A DNA stretch of 64,000 nt from an uncultured Bacteroidales bacterium. GTDB taxonomy: Bacteria > Bacteroidota > Bacteroidia > Bacteroidales > Paludibacteraceae. Position 1 is the stretch's first letter; the number at the start of each line of letters is the position of its first letter. The position numbers and the translations under genes were made by a program. Below, in pieces: positions 54,266-61,561 of this stretch. The stretch lies in the NCBI GenBank assembly GCA_900319645.1, contig ONPG01000001.1, positions 62,001-126,000 of the forward strand, written 5' to 3'. The notes below the pieces were generated by a model that saw only the letters and a program-made list of their open reading frames with translations, was not told the DNA's origin and ran no database searches.

Positions 54266-55024
54266 TTATAAAAGTGTCAAACCACCGTCAATAAAAAATG
54301 ATTGACCGGTAACCCATGCTGAAGCATCAGACAAGAGATAGATCATCATGTGAGCAATCTCTTCCGGTTGTCCATATCGCTTAAGCGGATATTTCTGCAT
54401 GTCAGCTTGTAAATCCTCTTCTGAAATAGAATGACCATGAATTAACTTGGTCTCAACCATACCTGGATGAACAGTGTTGGCACGAATTTGTTTTTCTGCT
54501 AATTCGCGTGCGCAGTAACGCATGTAGGCTGTCAATGCAGCTTTTGATGCTCCATATACGGAATTACCCAAAGATGTAGTATTTGATGCCACGGATGAAG
54601 TGAACACTAAAGAGGCTCCTTTTGCAATCTTTTTCTTTTTCAGCAACGATTTGATAACTAAGATAGGAGCAAATGTATTGGTATCAAAAATGAGGTCTAA
54701 ATCATCCTTTTTGATAAACGCAATAGGTTTTGTATATCCTCTGCCTGCATTGTTAATAACTCCATTCAATACCGGAGCTTTGTCTGCTAACTCATCAATT
54801 CCTTCTTGAGTGGCGAGATCAGCAATGATATACTGATGCCCTTCTCCGGCCAGTTGACTCATGGCCTCTTGCAGACGCTCTTCGTTACGACCGGTGAGTA
54901 CACAGGTGGCTCCTAATTTGGAACACTCGATAGCAGTTGCTCGTCCGATGCCGGAAGAAGCACCTGTGATCAGAATAGTTTTGCCTACTAAAGAGTAGGG
55001 ATTGTAAGTTGGATCAAACGACAT
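54266..55024 (-). CDS. Short-chain dehydrogenase/reductase
   Basis: SDR with ITGASSGIGRATAIE, NNAGRG, and SVYGASKAALTAYM (Tyr-Lys pair). Length from ATG 55024 (MSFDPTYNPYSLVGKTIL) is 252; the start overlaps the KAS III stop by 11 nt, so the two are coupled. It ends 11 nt before the FabG-like gene. It could reduce a second oxoacyl or a sugar substrate. Confidence 0.86.
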   Translation of the reverse strand: MSFDPTYNPYSLVGKTILITGASSGIGRATAIECSKLGATCVLTGRNEERLQEAMSQLAGEGHQYIIADLATQEGIDELADKAPVLNGVINNAGRGYTKPIAFIKKDDLDLIFDTNTFAPILVIKSLLKKKKIAKGASLVFTSSVASNTTSLGNSVYGASKAALTAYMRYCARELAEKQIRANTVHPGMVETKLIHGHSISEEDLQADMQKYPLKRYGQPEEIAHMMIYLLSDASAWVTGQSFFIDGGLTLL

Positions 55025-56090
55025 ACGTGGAAACCTCCGAATCATCAAGTTCAACTAAATCAGAAACAATAATGTTATCTGTATCAAATTCTACCGTTCC
55101 CCAACTGAGTCCAACGCCAAAGCCACAGCAAATAAATTTTTTATTTGCAGACTTATTGGCTAATTGGGAGACAATAGTCAAAGGAATAGAAGCGGAAGAC
55201 GTATTTCCAAACTCATGCATACAGGATGGAACTTTCTCCTCCGGTAGTTTGAGTTTCTTGACAATCATGTTGTTCATTTTCATATTTGCCTGATGGAAAA
55301 CAAAGTAGTCCGCATCCAGATAATCGAAGCCGAAATGTTCTGCCAATTTTTTGATGGTCTTCGGTGCTGTACTGATACCAAAACTGAACACATCCATTCC
55401 TTTCATGCGAGACATCATGCGGTGGTATTGCTTGCCTTCAATCTCTTCGAATTCGAATGTCTTGTCATCAATCGGGAAACGTGATCCTCCGGCGGGAGTA
55501 ATAATGGCATCAAAGCCGCTTCCGTCTGTGCCAAAATGGAATTGGAATCCTTTTGCACCCTCTTTGAACTCAATGGCAGTAGCTGTACCTGCATGACCAA
55601 ACAGTGGATCACGTCCACCGCCGGCAAATCGTTTCTTGGCATCGCCGCAAAGAAGCAGGGCTTTCTTGATGTCTCCGTTGGCAACCAACGATGCTACTTG
55701 ACTCAAACCATAAACCCAACCGGAACAACCGAGAGCACAGTCTGTCGCATAGCATTCCTTGCTCAAACCTAAACGATCCTGAAGAATACATGCAGTGGCT
55801 GGAAGAATATAATCGGCAGTTTGGCTAACGAAGACTAAAGCCTCAATTTCTTTTTTGTCCCATCCGAGATCAGCGATCAGTTTCTCTGCTGCACCATAGC
55901 ACAAGTCGGATGTACAAAGAGTAGATGATACACGACGCTCCTTGACACCAGTTGCAGCTACGAAATCTTCCGGAGCATATTCGGAAGAAATATTGTCTTC
56001 CGGACTCGGATGCAAGTTGCTTGCAATATTTTTGGGAACGCCCGCTGCAATACCTGCAATGCGGACGTTCTTAAATTGAAGAAAAGCCAT
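55014..56090 (-). CDS. 3-oxoacyl-ACP synthase III-like enzyme, copy 2
   Basis: FabH-type with Cys nucleophile in DCALGCSGWVYGL, His in YFVFHQANMKM and Asn in HEFGNTSSASIPL. Length 358. It shares its first base with the stop region of the ACP gene (56090), meaning tight coupling ACP-KAS III-SDR. Its relation to copy 1 suggests two condensation steps or two primers. Confidence 0.88.
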   Translation of the reverse strand: MAFLQFKNVRIAGIAAGVPKNIASNLHPSPEDNISSEYAPEDFVAATGVKERRVSSTLCTSDLCYGAAEKLIADLGWDKKEIEALVFVSQTADYILPATACILQDRLGLSKECYATDCALGCSGWVYGLSQVASLVANGDIKKALLLCGDAKKRFAGGGRDPLFGHAGTATAIEFKEGAKGFQFHFGTDGSGFDAIITPAGGSRFPIDDKTFEFEEIEGKQYHRMMSRMKGMDVFSFGISTAPKTIKKLAEHFGFDYLDADYFVFHQANMKMNNMIVKKLKLPEEKVPSCMHEFGNTSSASIPLTIVSQLANKSANKKFICCGFGVGLSWGTVEFDTDNIIVSDLVELDDSEVSTYVV

Positions 56091-56320
56091 TAGATTCTGC
56101 TTTTTACAATGTTATACAAATCCATAATCGTATTGGAACCCTTTACGTCGTCACCCTTCAAGGTAACATCATACTCTTCGTCTACCATGGCAATGACACT
56201 TAAACCAATCAAAGAACTCCATTCCGGAATTTCACGGAAACGGGTTTCCGGAGTGAATACACTTGCGTCAGTTGCATCAAATTGCTCAGCGAAATGAGCT
56301 ACAAATTCATTTAAATCCAT
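56090..56320 (-). CDS. Acyl carrier protein, copy 2 (non-canonical SSL site)
   Basis: 76 residues, acidic, with an ACP-like helix pattern. The pantetheine site reads EWSSLIGLSVI: Ser 36 aligns with the attachment Ser but the usual preceding Asp is Ser. It lies one base from the KAS III copy 2 gene and 44 nt from the NeuD-like gene. It may be served by a specialised phosphopantetheinyl transferase or have altered partner specificity. Confidence 0.8.
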   Translation of the reverse strand: MDLNEFVAHFAEQFDATDASVFTPETRFREIPEWSSLIGLSVIAMVDEEYDVTLKGDDVKGSNTIMDLYNIVKSRI

Positions 56321-56364
56321 AATTGTAAAGTAGTTTAATTTGTTATTATTAATTATTTTATTTC

Positions 56365-57027
56365 TCAGTATTTGAAAATTTTTGCAGGGTTTCCGATATA
56401 AGTTGAATCATTTTTCGGCTTGGTCATTACTACTCCGCCGGCGCCAATAGTAACACGTTCTCCTATCTTAACCTGTTGAAGAATGATACTTCCTACACCA
56501 ATCAGGTTTTCTGAACCAATAGATACTTCGCCGGAAATACGTACTCCAGGCATAATGGAGTTGAAGTCTCCAACCGAAACGTCATGACCAATGTTAATAA
56601 AACCGTTCAAAAGATTAAAATTGCCGATTTTAACGTCACACGACATAGTAGTGGCGCCACAGATCACATTTCCTATACCCATTTCGAAGGTGTTTTTGTC
56701 CAAATACCATATGGATGGATACAATAAATTCGGGAATGAAATGTTTGGGTTTGTAATCTTTTCGAACACTTTTTTCCGGACCTTTGGGTTTCCAATGGCT
56801 AATACTAACGCCAAGGGCTTGTCATGTGAATTCACTTCATCCATTCCGCCTAAGACTTCTCCATAATGCGAAATGGTCGTGCCTTTCGCTACACCATCGT
56901 CAAAAAAACCCACGATATTCCATGGCTGCTCCTCTCCTTTTCGAGCCGCTTCTGAATTGAAATAGGTAATATGACCTGCAACTTCTTTGCCGTATCCGCT
57001 GGCTCCATATATTGCGATATTTTGCAT
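56365..57027 (-). CDS. NeuD/PglD-like sugar O- or N-acyltransferase
   Basis: Left-handed beta-helix acyltransferase. The N-terminal Rossmann part NIAIYGASGYGKEVAGHI binds the nucleotide sugar. Hexapeptide repeats fill residues 110-215 (IGNVICGATTMSCDVKIG, ISGEVSIGSENLIGVGSII, IGAGGVVM). ATG 57027 is used; the longer frame covers the promoter. Length is 220. As first gene of the operon it is the best candidate to transfer an acyl group onto an amino sugar. Confidence 0.85.
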   Translation of the reverse strand: MQNIAIYGASGYGKEVAGHITYFNSEAARKGEEQPWNIVGFFDDGVAKGTTISHYGEVLGGMDEVNSHDKPLALVLAIGNPKVRKKVFEKITNPNISFPNLLYPSIWYLDKNTFEMGIGNVICGATTMSCDVKIGNFNLLNGFINIGHDVSVGDFNSIMPGVRISGEVSIGSENLIGVGSIILQQVKIGERVTIGAGGVVMTKPKNDSTYIGNPAKIFKY

Positions 57028-57055
57028 TTGAAAAATCTCCTTTTTAAATTGGCGT

Positions 57056-57112
57056 GCAAAGGTACAAAAAAAATCTGATATATGCAAATATTTTTATATA
57101 AAATATTATTTA
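57056..57112 (-). promoter_or_regulatory. Promoter of the glycan operon (57-nt repeat, copy 1)
   Basis: On the minus strand: TTTG at 57088-57085, 20-nt spacer starting CATATATCAG with a T run, -7 TACCTTTG at 57064-57057. All 57 nt recur at 59629-59685 with one difference. The ATG of the first gene is about 30 nt further on. Confidence 0.85.
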
Positions 57113-57153
57113 CGAGCTGTTTTTTCGACATAATTCTGCATAATCAAACAAAA

Positions 57154-57179
57154 ATGAGCACTCGCCAAGGAGTGCTCAT
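57154..57179 (-). terminator. Terminator of the CotH-type gene
   Basis: ATGAGCACTC (57154-57163) and GAGTGCTCAT (57170-57179) form a perfect 10-bp stem. On the minus strand TTTTTG follows. It separates the CotH gene from the glycan operon promoter. Confidence 0.85.
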
Positions 57180-57202
57180 GCTTATAAAACAAGTTTCTGA
57201 TT

Positions 57203-59566
57203 TTACCAGAAGAGAATCTTTTTTCTGTTCTGGATATATACGTTGCCGGGAATAGGAGTCGATACTTTGTTTCCCAACAAATCATAGATTTGAGTATCCT
57301 CTATTTCGGACTCTCCTTCTTTAACGACTTGAATTCCGGTGGGGGTATCAGAAGCATCTGCGAGAATCGGTGTGATGGCGAGACTGTCATCCGGCATGGT
57401 AATAGTCAGTTCACGACCCATGAGCTCCTGGTTGATGGCACCGGTTAGTCGCCATCCTTTCACCACTAACTCTTCGTCATTGCTTTGGGCTGTCACCGTA
57501 ACGGTGCGTCCGGCGTAGTACTTGCCGTCGAATACATTGCCTGAGAGTTGAATGCCGTTGACACTGAGCATGATATCGCTTGAATCCGTTGTATTGATAG
57601 TGAGCGGAGTAGGCGTTCCCCACTCATAAAAGTCAGCCAAGTAGGTGTAGAAATAGCCGGTTCGCTCACTGAGCCACGTGCGGGCTTCGCTCACCTTCTC
57701 CTCGTAACTTTGTTGTAAAGCGGGAAGGAGAGCACGATGATAAGGATATTCCGTGCGAATCATTTCGTACATAGGATCCCATACAGCACGTGTCCCTCTT
57801 ATATTCAGGAAATCACCCATGTAGATAGCGGCTTTATCCAAAAACTCACGTTTGAAATCTTCATCCTCCATCAGATGCCTAAATAGAATGGTACACGCCG
57901 GTTTATTGCCCCAATTAAAGAACGAATCGTAATTATTGTCGTACAACCAAGCGATCGTATTAAAATCAGCACTCTTTCTGAGCCCCAATCCATAATCGGT
58001 GTCTTTCATAATCCAGCGCCATTTGCCACCTTCTTCTATCGGACGCCATAGTACATAGTTGTTGCCGGGGAAATCAAGGTTGCCGAAATAGAGATTACCT
58101 AACATCAGGTTTATATACTCTTCTATATCCATCCATTGTGCATATTCGTCATAGGTATGTCCGGATTCTTTGTAGAAAGCAACAAACGCATTGTAGTTAT
58201 CCATGGTGCCCTCTTTGAGTTCCGAATAGTTCTCAATCATGTCGATATCTTCCAAACCGTCATAATTGGTGTAGATGTTATCTTCGTTGGATCGCTCGCG
58301 GATATTCAGCATACCTTGGTATTCACCATTGATATAGATAATGATAGGTCGCCATGCTTGCCAATCGACGTCCACATATGAGGCCATAGTTCGCTGAACA
58401 ATGGCATCCCGCATGTAGAGATTGTTAAAATCGGTTCCTGCGTTACGTAGTAGAATGCTCTTGAACTCATGAATTCCCGGTTTTTGGTCTGGGAAGAATT
58501 CATAGTCGAGCCTTTTTTCTCCGAAACGCTTGTTGGCATAGATAATCAGTGTCTTTCTCTCCCATTTGCGCGAGGTGGCTCCTCCGATACGCACCTCGCA
58601 TAGTTGGTTGATGACACTGTTCTCGCCGTCCTTCTCGAAAAATTCTACATTCACCGGACGACGCCAGTCATACTCGTAGTTTTTCTGTTCCGTCGAATAG
58701 GTGCCGTCCACATATATACCAATCTTCTCATCGTTCAGATATCGGTCATCGGTTGTTAGGCTTATTACGGAAAGCGTCAGATCGCGGTCGTTGGGGAAAA
58801 AGAGATACGAATGGCAAGTAGAGCGCGGGGAGAGATACCCATCGCAGAACAACTTGGCACGTACTACCGTGTTTTGACTGATCTCAAGAGTATCTGCATA
58901 AAGCGTGCTGGTCTCTACGGGCTCCGATCCGTCTGTCGTATAACGGATGACAGTCCCTTCCGGAGAACCTTCCGGCAACGAGAGAGACAGACGGATGCTG
59001 CCTCCTGACGTAACCACTTGTCCGGGCGTTCCGAAGACCGGTTCACCCAATGCTTTCTTGTAAAGCGTCCCGCAGTTGCTCGAGCCGGGAGTGGGGACAG
59101 CCTGATAACCCCATTTGTCTGCGCCGTCTGTTTCACGACCGTATGCAATATTGGGAGCCGGCTGTTTGGCTATACCTTCCAGCGAATCTGTCAACACACT
59201 GTCTTTGAACAGGTACACTTTACCGTCCTTGCCCGTTTCCAGACTGAAATTGGTATGCATGGCGGAGACACCGGCGTCCTTGCCCGCTTTGTCGCAGTAG
59301 ATGATGACATAACCATGTGCTGCTACTGTGGAGTCGGGCAACGGCCAAGCCGTGGCGGCATTTTTCTTGCTGGCAATCTTGTAGTCCAGCAGATTGATCG
59401 CCTCATCCGTAGGATTGTATAACTCGACCCATGAATCAGGAAATTCGTTCAGGTCATCCATGATACAGTCAATGTTCGACTGCATCAACTCGTTGATAAT
59501 CAAGTTCTGAGCCTTACCATTCCAAGTGAGAACAAGAATGGTAAAAAGGAGTAACATTTTTTTCAT
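57203..59566 (-). CDS. Secreted CotH-kinase protein with lamin-tail and chitobiase-like domains
   Basis: ATG at 59566 starts MKKMLLLFTILVLTWNGKAQ, a signal peptide; the longer frame crosses the promoter. Domain order: lamin tail (about 20-140, INELMQSNIDCIMDD, WVELYNPTDEAINLLDYKI in parts), chitobiase-type Ig domain (about 170-250), CotH kinase region (about 300-620, LLRNAGTDFNNLYMRDAI, DTDYGLGLRKSADF). The end (YDLLGNKVSTPIPGNVYIQ) is a type IX-like tail. CotH kinases phosphorylate spore coat or extracellular proteins. Length is 787. Own promoter and terminator flank it. Confidence 0.88.
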   Translation of the reverse strand: MKKMLLLFTILVLTWNGKAQNLIINELMQSNIDCIMDDLNEFPDSWVELYNPTDEAINLLDYKIASKKNAATAWPLPDSTVAAHGYVIIYCDKAGKDAGVSAMHTNFSLETGKDGKVYLFKDSVLTDSLEGIAKQPAPNIAYGRETDGADKWGYQAVPTPGSSNCGTLYKKALGEPVFGTPGQVVTSGGSIRLSLSLPEGSPEGTVIRYTTDGSEPVETSTLYADTLEISQNTVVRAKLFCDGYLSPRSTCHSYLFFPNDRDLTLSVISLTTDDRYLNDEKIGIYVDGTYSTEQKNYEYDWRRPVNVEFFEKDGENSVINQLCEVRIGGATSRKWERKTLIIYANKRFGEKRLDYEFFPDQKPGIHEFKSILLRNAGTDFNNLYMRDAIVQRTMASYVDVDWQAWRPIIIYINGEYQGMLNIRERSNEDNIYTNYDGLEDIDMIENYSELKEGTMDNYNAFVAFYKESGHTYDEYAQWMDIEEYINLMLGNLYFGNLDFPGNNYVLWRPIEEGGKWRWIMKDTDYGLGLRKSADFNTIAWLYDNNYDSFFNWGNKPACTILFRHLMEDEDFKREFLDKAAIYMGDFLNIRGTRAVWDPMYEMIRTEYPYHRALLPALQQSYEEKVSEARTWLSERTGYFYTYLADFYEWGTPTPLTINTTDSSDIMLSVNGIQLSGNVFDGKYYAGRTVTVTAQSNDEELVVKGWRLTGAINQELMGRELTITMPDDSLAITPILADASDTPTGIQVVKEGESEIEDTQIYDLLGNKVSTPIPGNVYIQNRKKILFW

Positions 59567-59628
59567 TCTTCTATTTGTTTTGTGGATAAGATTATTGTCT
59601 CTTTTTGTAAAATACACAAAAAAATCGC

Positions 59629-59685
59629 GCAAAGGTACAAAAAAAATCTGATATGTGCAAATATTTTTATATAAAATATTATTTA
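59629..59685 (-). promoter_or_regulatory. Promoter of the CotH gene (57-nt repeat, copy 2)
   Basis: On the minus strand: TTTG at 59661-59658, 20-nt spacer, -7 TACCTTTG at 59637-59630. It is a near copy of the glycan operon promoter. Confidence 0.85.
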
Positions 59686-59735
59686 TGCACAATTTTTACC
59701 CGAATAACCTTAAAATATACAAAATTCAACTAAAA

Positions 59736-59767
59736 TTTGTGTATGTCAAAAAAATGTAGTATCTTTG
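59736..59767 (+). promoter_or_regulatory. Promoter of the 399-aa gene
   Basis: TTTG at 59736-59739, 20-nt spacer starting TGTATGTC with an A run, -7 TATCTTTG at 59760-59767, and ATG at 59778, so the transcript is nearly leaderless. It diverges from the CotH promoter. Confidence 0.85.
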
Positions 59768-59777
59768 CCGCCAAATT

Positions 59778-60977
59778 ATGTCAAAACTGTTGGACGATTA
59801 TATCATTGACGCGCGGACGCGATACGAGCGGCACCGCCTACTTCATACACCCGAAAACGAGGATCCTATCGTGCTTGGCGGTTTTCTCGCGGCGGCTTTG
59901 TTAGCTGCTTTGCTGGTCGATACGTCCGAAGGTGACGCACGCGGCATTGCGCTGGATACCGATGCCCAACGTGAGGACTTCTTCATCCGTTACGAGCGTG
60001 AAGTGCTGCGCGACGATTGGGGATATCTTTCGGCCGAAGTCAACCAACTTCGCGATAACTATATCCAGATTGCTGTTGGCTCCACCACTTTCAAAGACCT
60101 CTGTCCCAACAACCGCTTGCTCGATTTGGCGATGAACTTGATGGTGACGTATATGCAGCGGCTGGTGCTACAGGTCTTCCGCGAGCATATATGGGAGGCT
60201 ATGCCTTGGGGAACGACCTTCCTGCAATGGCTCATTGATGCGGCACGCACTGAGACATGCAGACAACGCTATCTCCAGACCGATTGGACGGATATCCCTG
60301 TAGTCGTCCAACTGGCCGATGAGCAATCACAACTCTCCAATCAACAACCACCATTGGAAACACCTACTTTCTTCTTTGAAGGCGAAAAAGCCGAAGATAT
60401 CATGGAGCGCTATCTGCGCTGGCTTTCGGATGAGTATGTCGCTATGAAGCAAGAGGTGCCGGGTACTAAGATTACATCTGAGGACCGCAAATATATCTTT
60501 TCGCAAGAAACCAATTGTGACTTTTTGTCCGATATAACCGATACATTTGATACGCAGGAACAAAAAGAATGGAACCAATGGCAAAAAGAGTGGAGCAGGT
60601 TCTTAACCGATCGACTCTTGCCAAAGAAGGAGATCCGCTTCTGGGCGGATGATGTGCCGGAGCAAACTCAGGAACATCTGCTCTACCATCTCATGCTTGC
60701 CGAGCAGCATCCTGCCCATTTTCGTGATCTCACTACGGCTGTCTATGCCATGCGCCAACTCGGATATATCCGCCGAAAATGCTCCGACCGGGACATACGG
60801 CAATGGCTCAGCGAGCACCTCAAACTTGATTATACCGAGCGCAACAACGCCTCGCAATTCCGACGCGCCATGAAGGAGCATGGACGATATACGCCGGAAG
60901 TGCGGGACGAAGTCATGTTACTCGAGTCTATGGGGTATTTCCGCTTCCAACCTCCCGCAGAAGAACAGCCCTTATGA
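59778..60977 (+). CDS. Uncharacterised 399-aa protein
   Basis: I do not recognise a family. It is a soluble, charged, helix-rich protein with one hydrophobic run (GGFLAAALLAALLVDT, residues 34-49) and no signal peptide. A Trp-rich mid-region (EWNQWQKEWSRF) and a C-terminal segment (DIRQWLSEHLKLDYTERNNASQFRRAMKEHG in parts) suggest helical bundles. A clean promoter shows it is a real gene. Its end overlaps the convergent 133-aa gene by 50 nt. Its context beside DUF3987 suggests a hypervariable or mobile-type neighbourhood. Confidence 0.75.
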   Translation: MSKLLDDYIIDARTRYERHRLLHTPENEDPIVLGGFLAAALLAALLVDTSEGDARGIALDTDAQREDFFIRYEREVLRDDWGYLSAEVNQLRDNYIQIAVGSTTFKDLCPNNRLLDLAMNLMVTYMQRLVLQVFREHIWEAMPWGTTFLQWLIDAARTETCRQRYLQTDWTDIPVVVQLADEQSQLSNQQPPLETPTFFFEGEKAEDIMERYLRWLSDEYVAMKQEVPGTKITSEDRKYIFSQETNCDFLSDITDTFDTQEQKEWNQWQKEWSRFLTDRLLPKKEIRFWADDVPEQTQEHLLYHLMLAEQHPAHFRDLTTAVYAMRQLGYIRRKCSDRDIRQWLSEHLKLDYTERNNASQFRRAMKEHGRYTPEVRDEVMLLESMGYFRFQPPAEEQPL

Positions 60978-61329
60978 AATTTCCGAACTGGGCAATAACT
61001 CGTTTACCCGTCACAGGATCCGCATGACCCTTCGCCTGACTCAACCATCGTTCATACAACTCTGCGTAACGCGGATGATCCTCATCATGGATAATCCGCG
61101 TCGCCTCCTGACAAACCGCTTTCCATTTGTTGTTCTGTACTTCTTCTGCCGCTGTCCGAGGAGAACGCTTGTAATCACGTTTGTCACGGGCAAATGCCTC
61201 CTTCGGACCGTATTTGATAATCTTACCGTTCGGTAAACGGTACTTCTTCTGTCGCATCACTATGCGATCTTTCTGACTTAGTTTGCCGGTCAAATTGTCT
61301 ATACCGGCTGCTGTTGTAAAAATTGCCAT
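60928..61329 (-). CDS. Uncharacterised basic 133-aa protein
   Basis: Small, Lys/Arg-rich protein starting MAIFTTAAGIDNLTGKLSQKDRIVMRQKKYRLPNGKIIKYG, summarised as RMRQKKYRLPNGK-like basic N-terminus, with a C-terminal helix-rich part (YAELYERWLSQAKGHADP). No known domain is identified. It could bind nucleic acid, by charge only. It follows the DUF3987 gene in the same direction, about 230 nt away, and overlaps the 399-aa gene end. Confidence 0.7.
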   Translation of the reverse strand: MAIFTTAAGIDNLTGKLSQKDRIVMRQKKYRLPNGKIIKYGPKEAFARDKRDYKRSPRTAAEEVQNNKWKAVCQEATRIIHDEDHPRYAELYERWLSQAKGHADPVTGKRVIAQFGNFIRAVLLREVGSGNTP

Positions 61330-61489
61330 AATTCATTCCTTTCTTTGTAAACTTCTTTGCTTTTCAGTTGGTAAGCGTTAGTTGTTTGTTGGTTCTACCT
61401 TTGTTGTTCGCTAATTATTGCCCTTCCATCGTCCTATCCGAAACCTTGTCCGTTAGGTAGAATCCCATCCGACAATCATTTTTTTGGGT

Positions 61490-61561
61490 GTCCATATTGT
61501 CCAAATTGTCCATTTTGTCCAAAACTTTGCAAATGGACAAAAGGACAAAAGGACAAAATGG
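61490..61561. repeat. TTGTCCA / GGACAAA inverted repeat arrays
   Basis: Four TTGTCCAWW units (61488-61522) face three GGACAAAA units (61535-61558). CCATTTTGTCC (510-520) pairs perfectly with GGACAAAATGG (551-561). It abuts the DUF3987 stop codon and could act as its 3' stem-loop. Confidence 0.85.

Noticed and set aside
59567..59692. N-terminal extension of the CotH protein
   Set aside because: It would translate through the promoter; the signal peptide begins at 59566.
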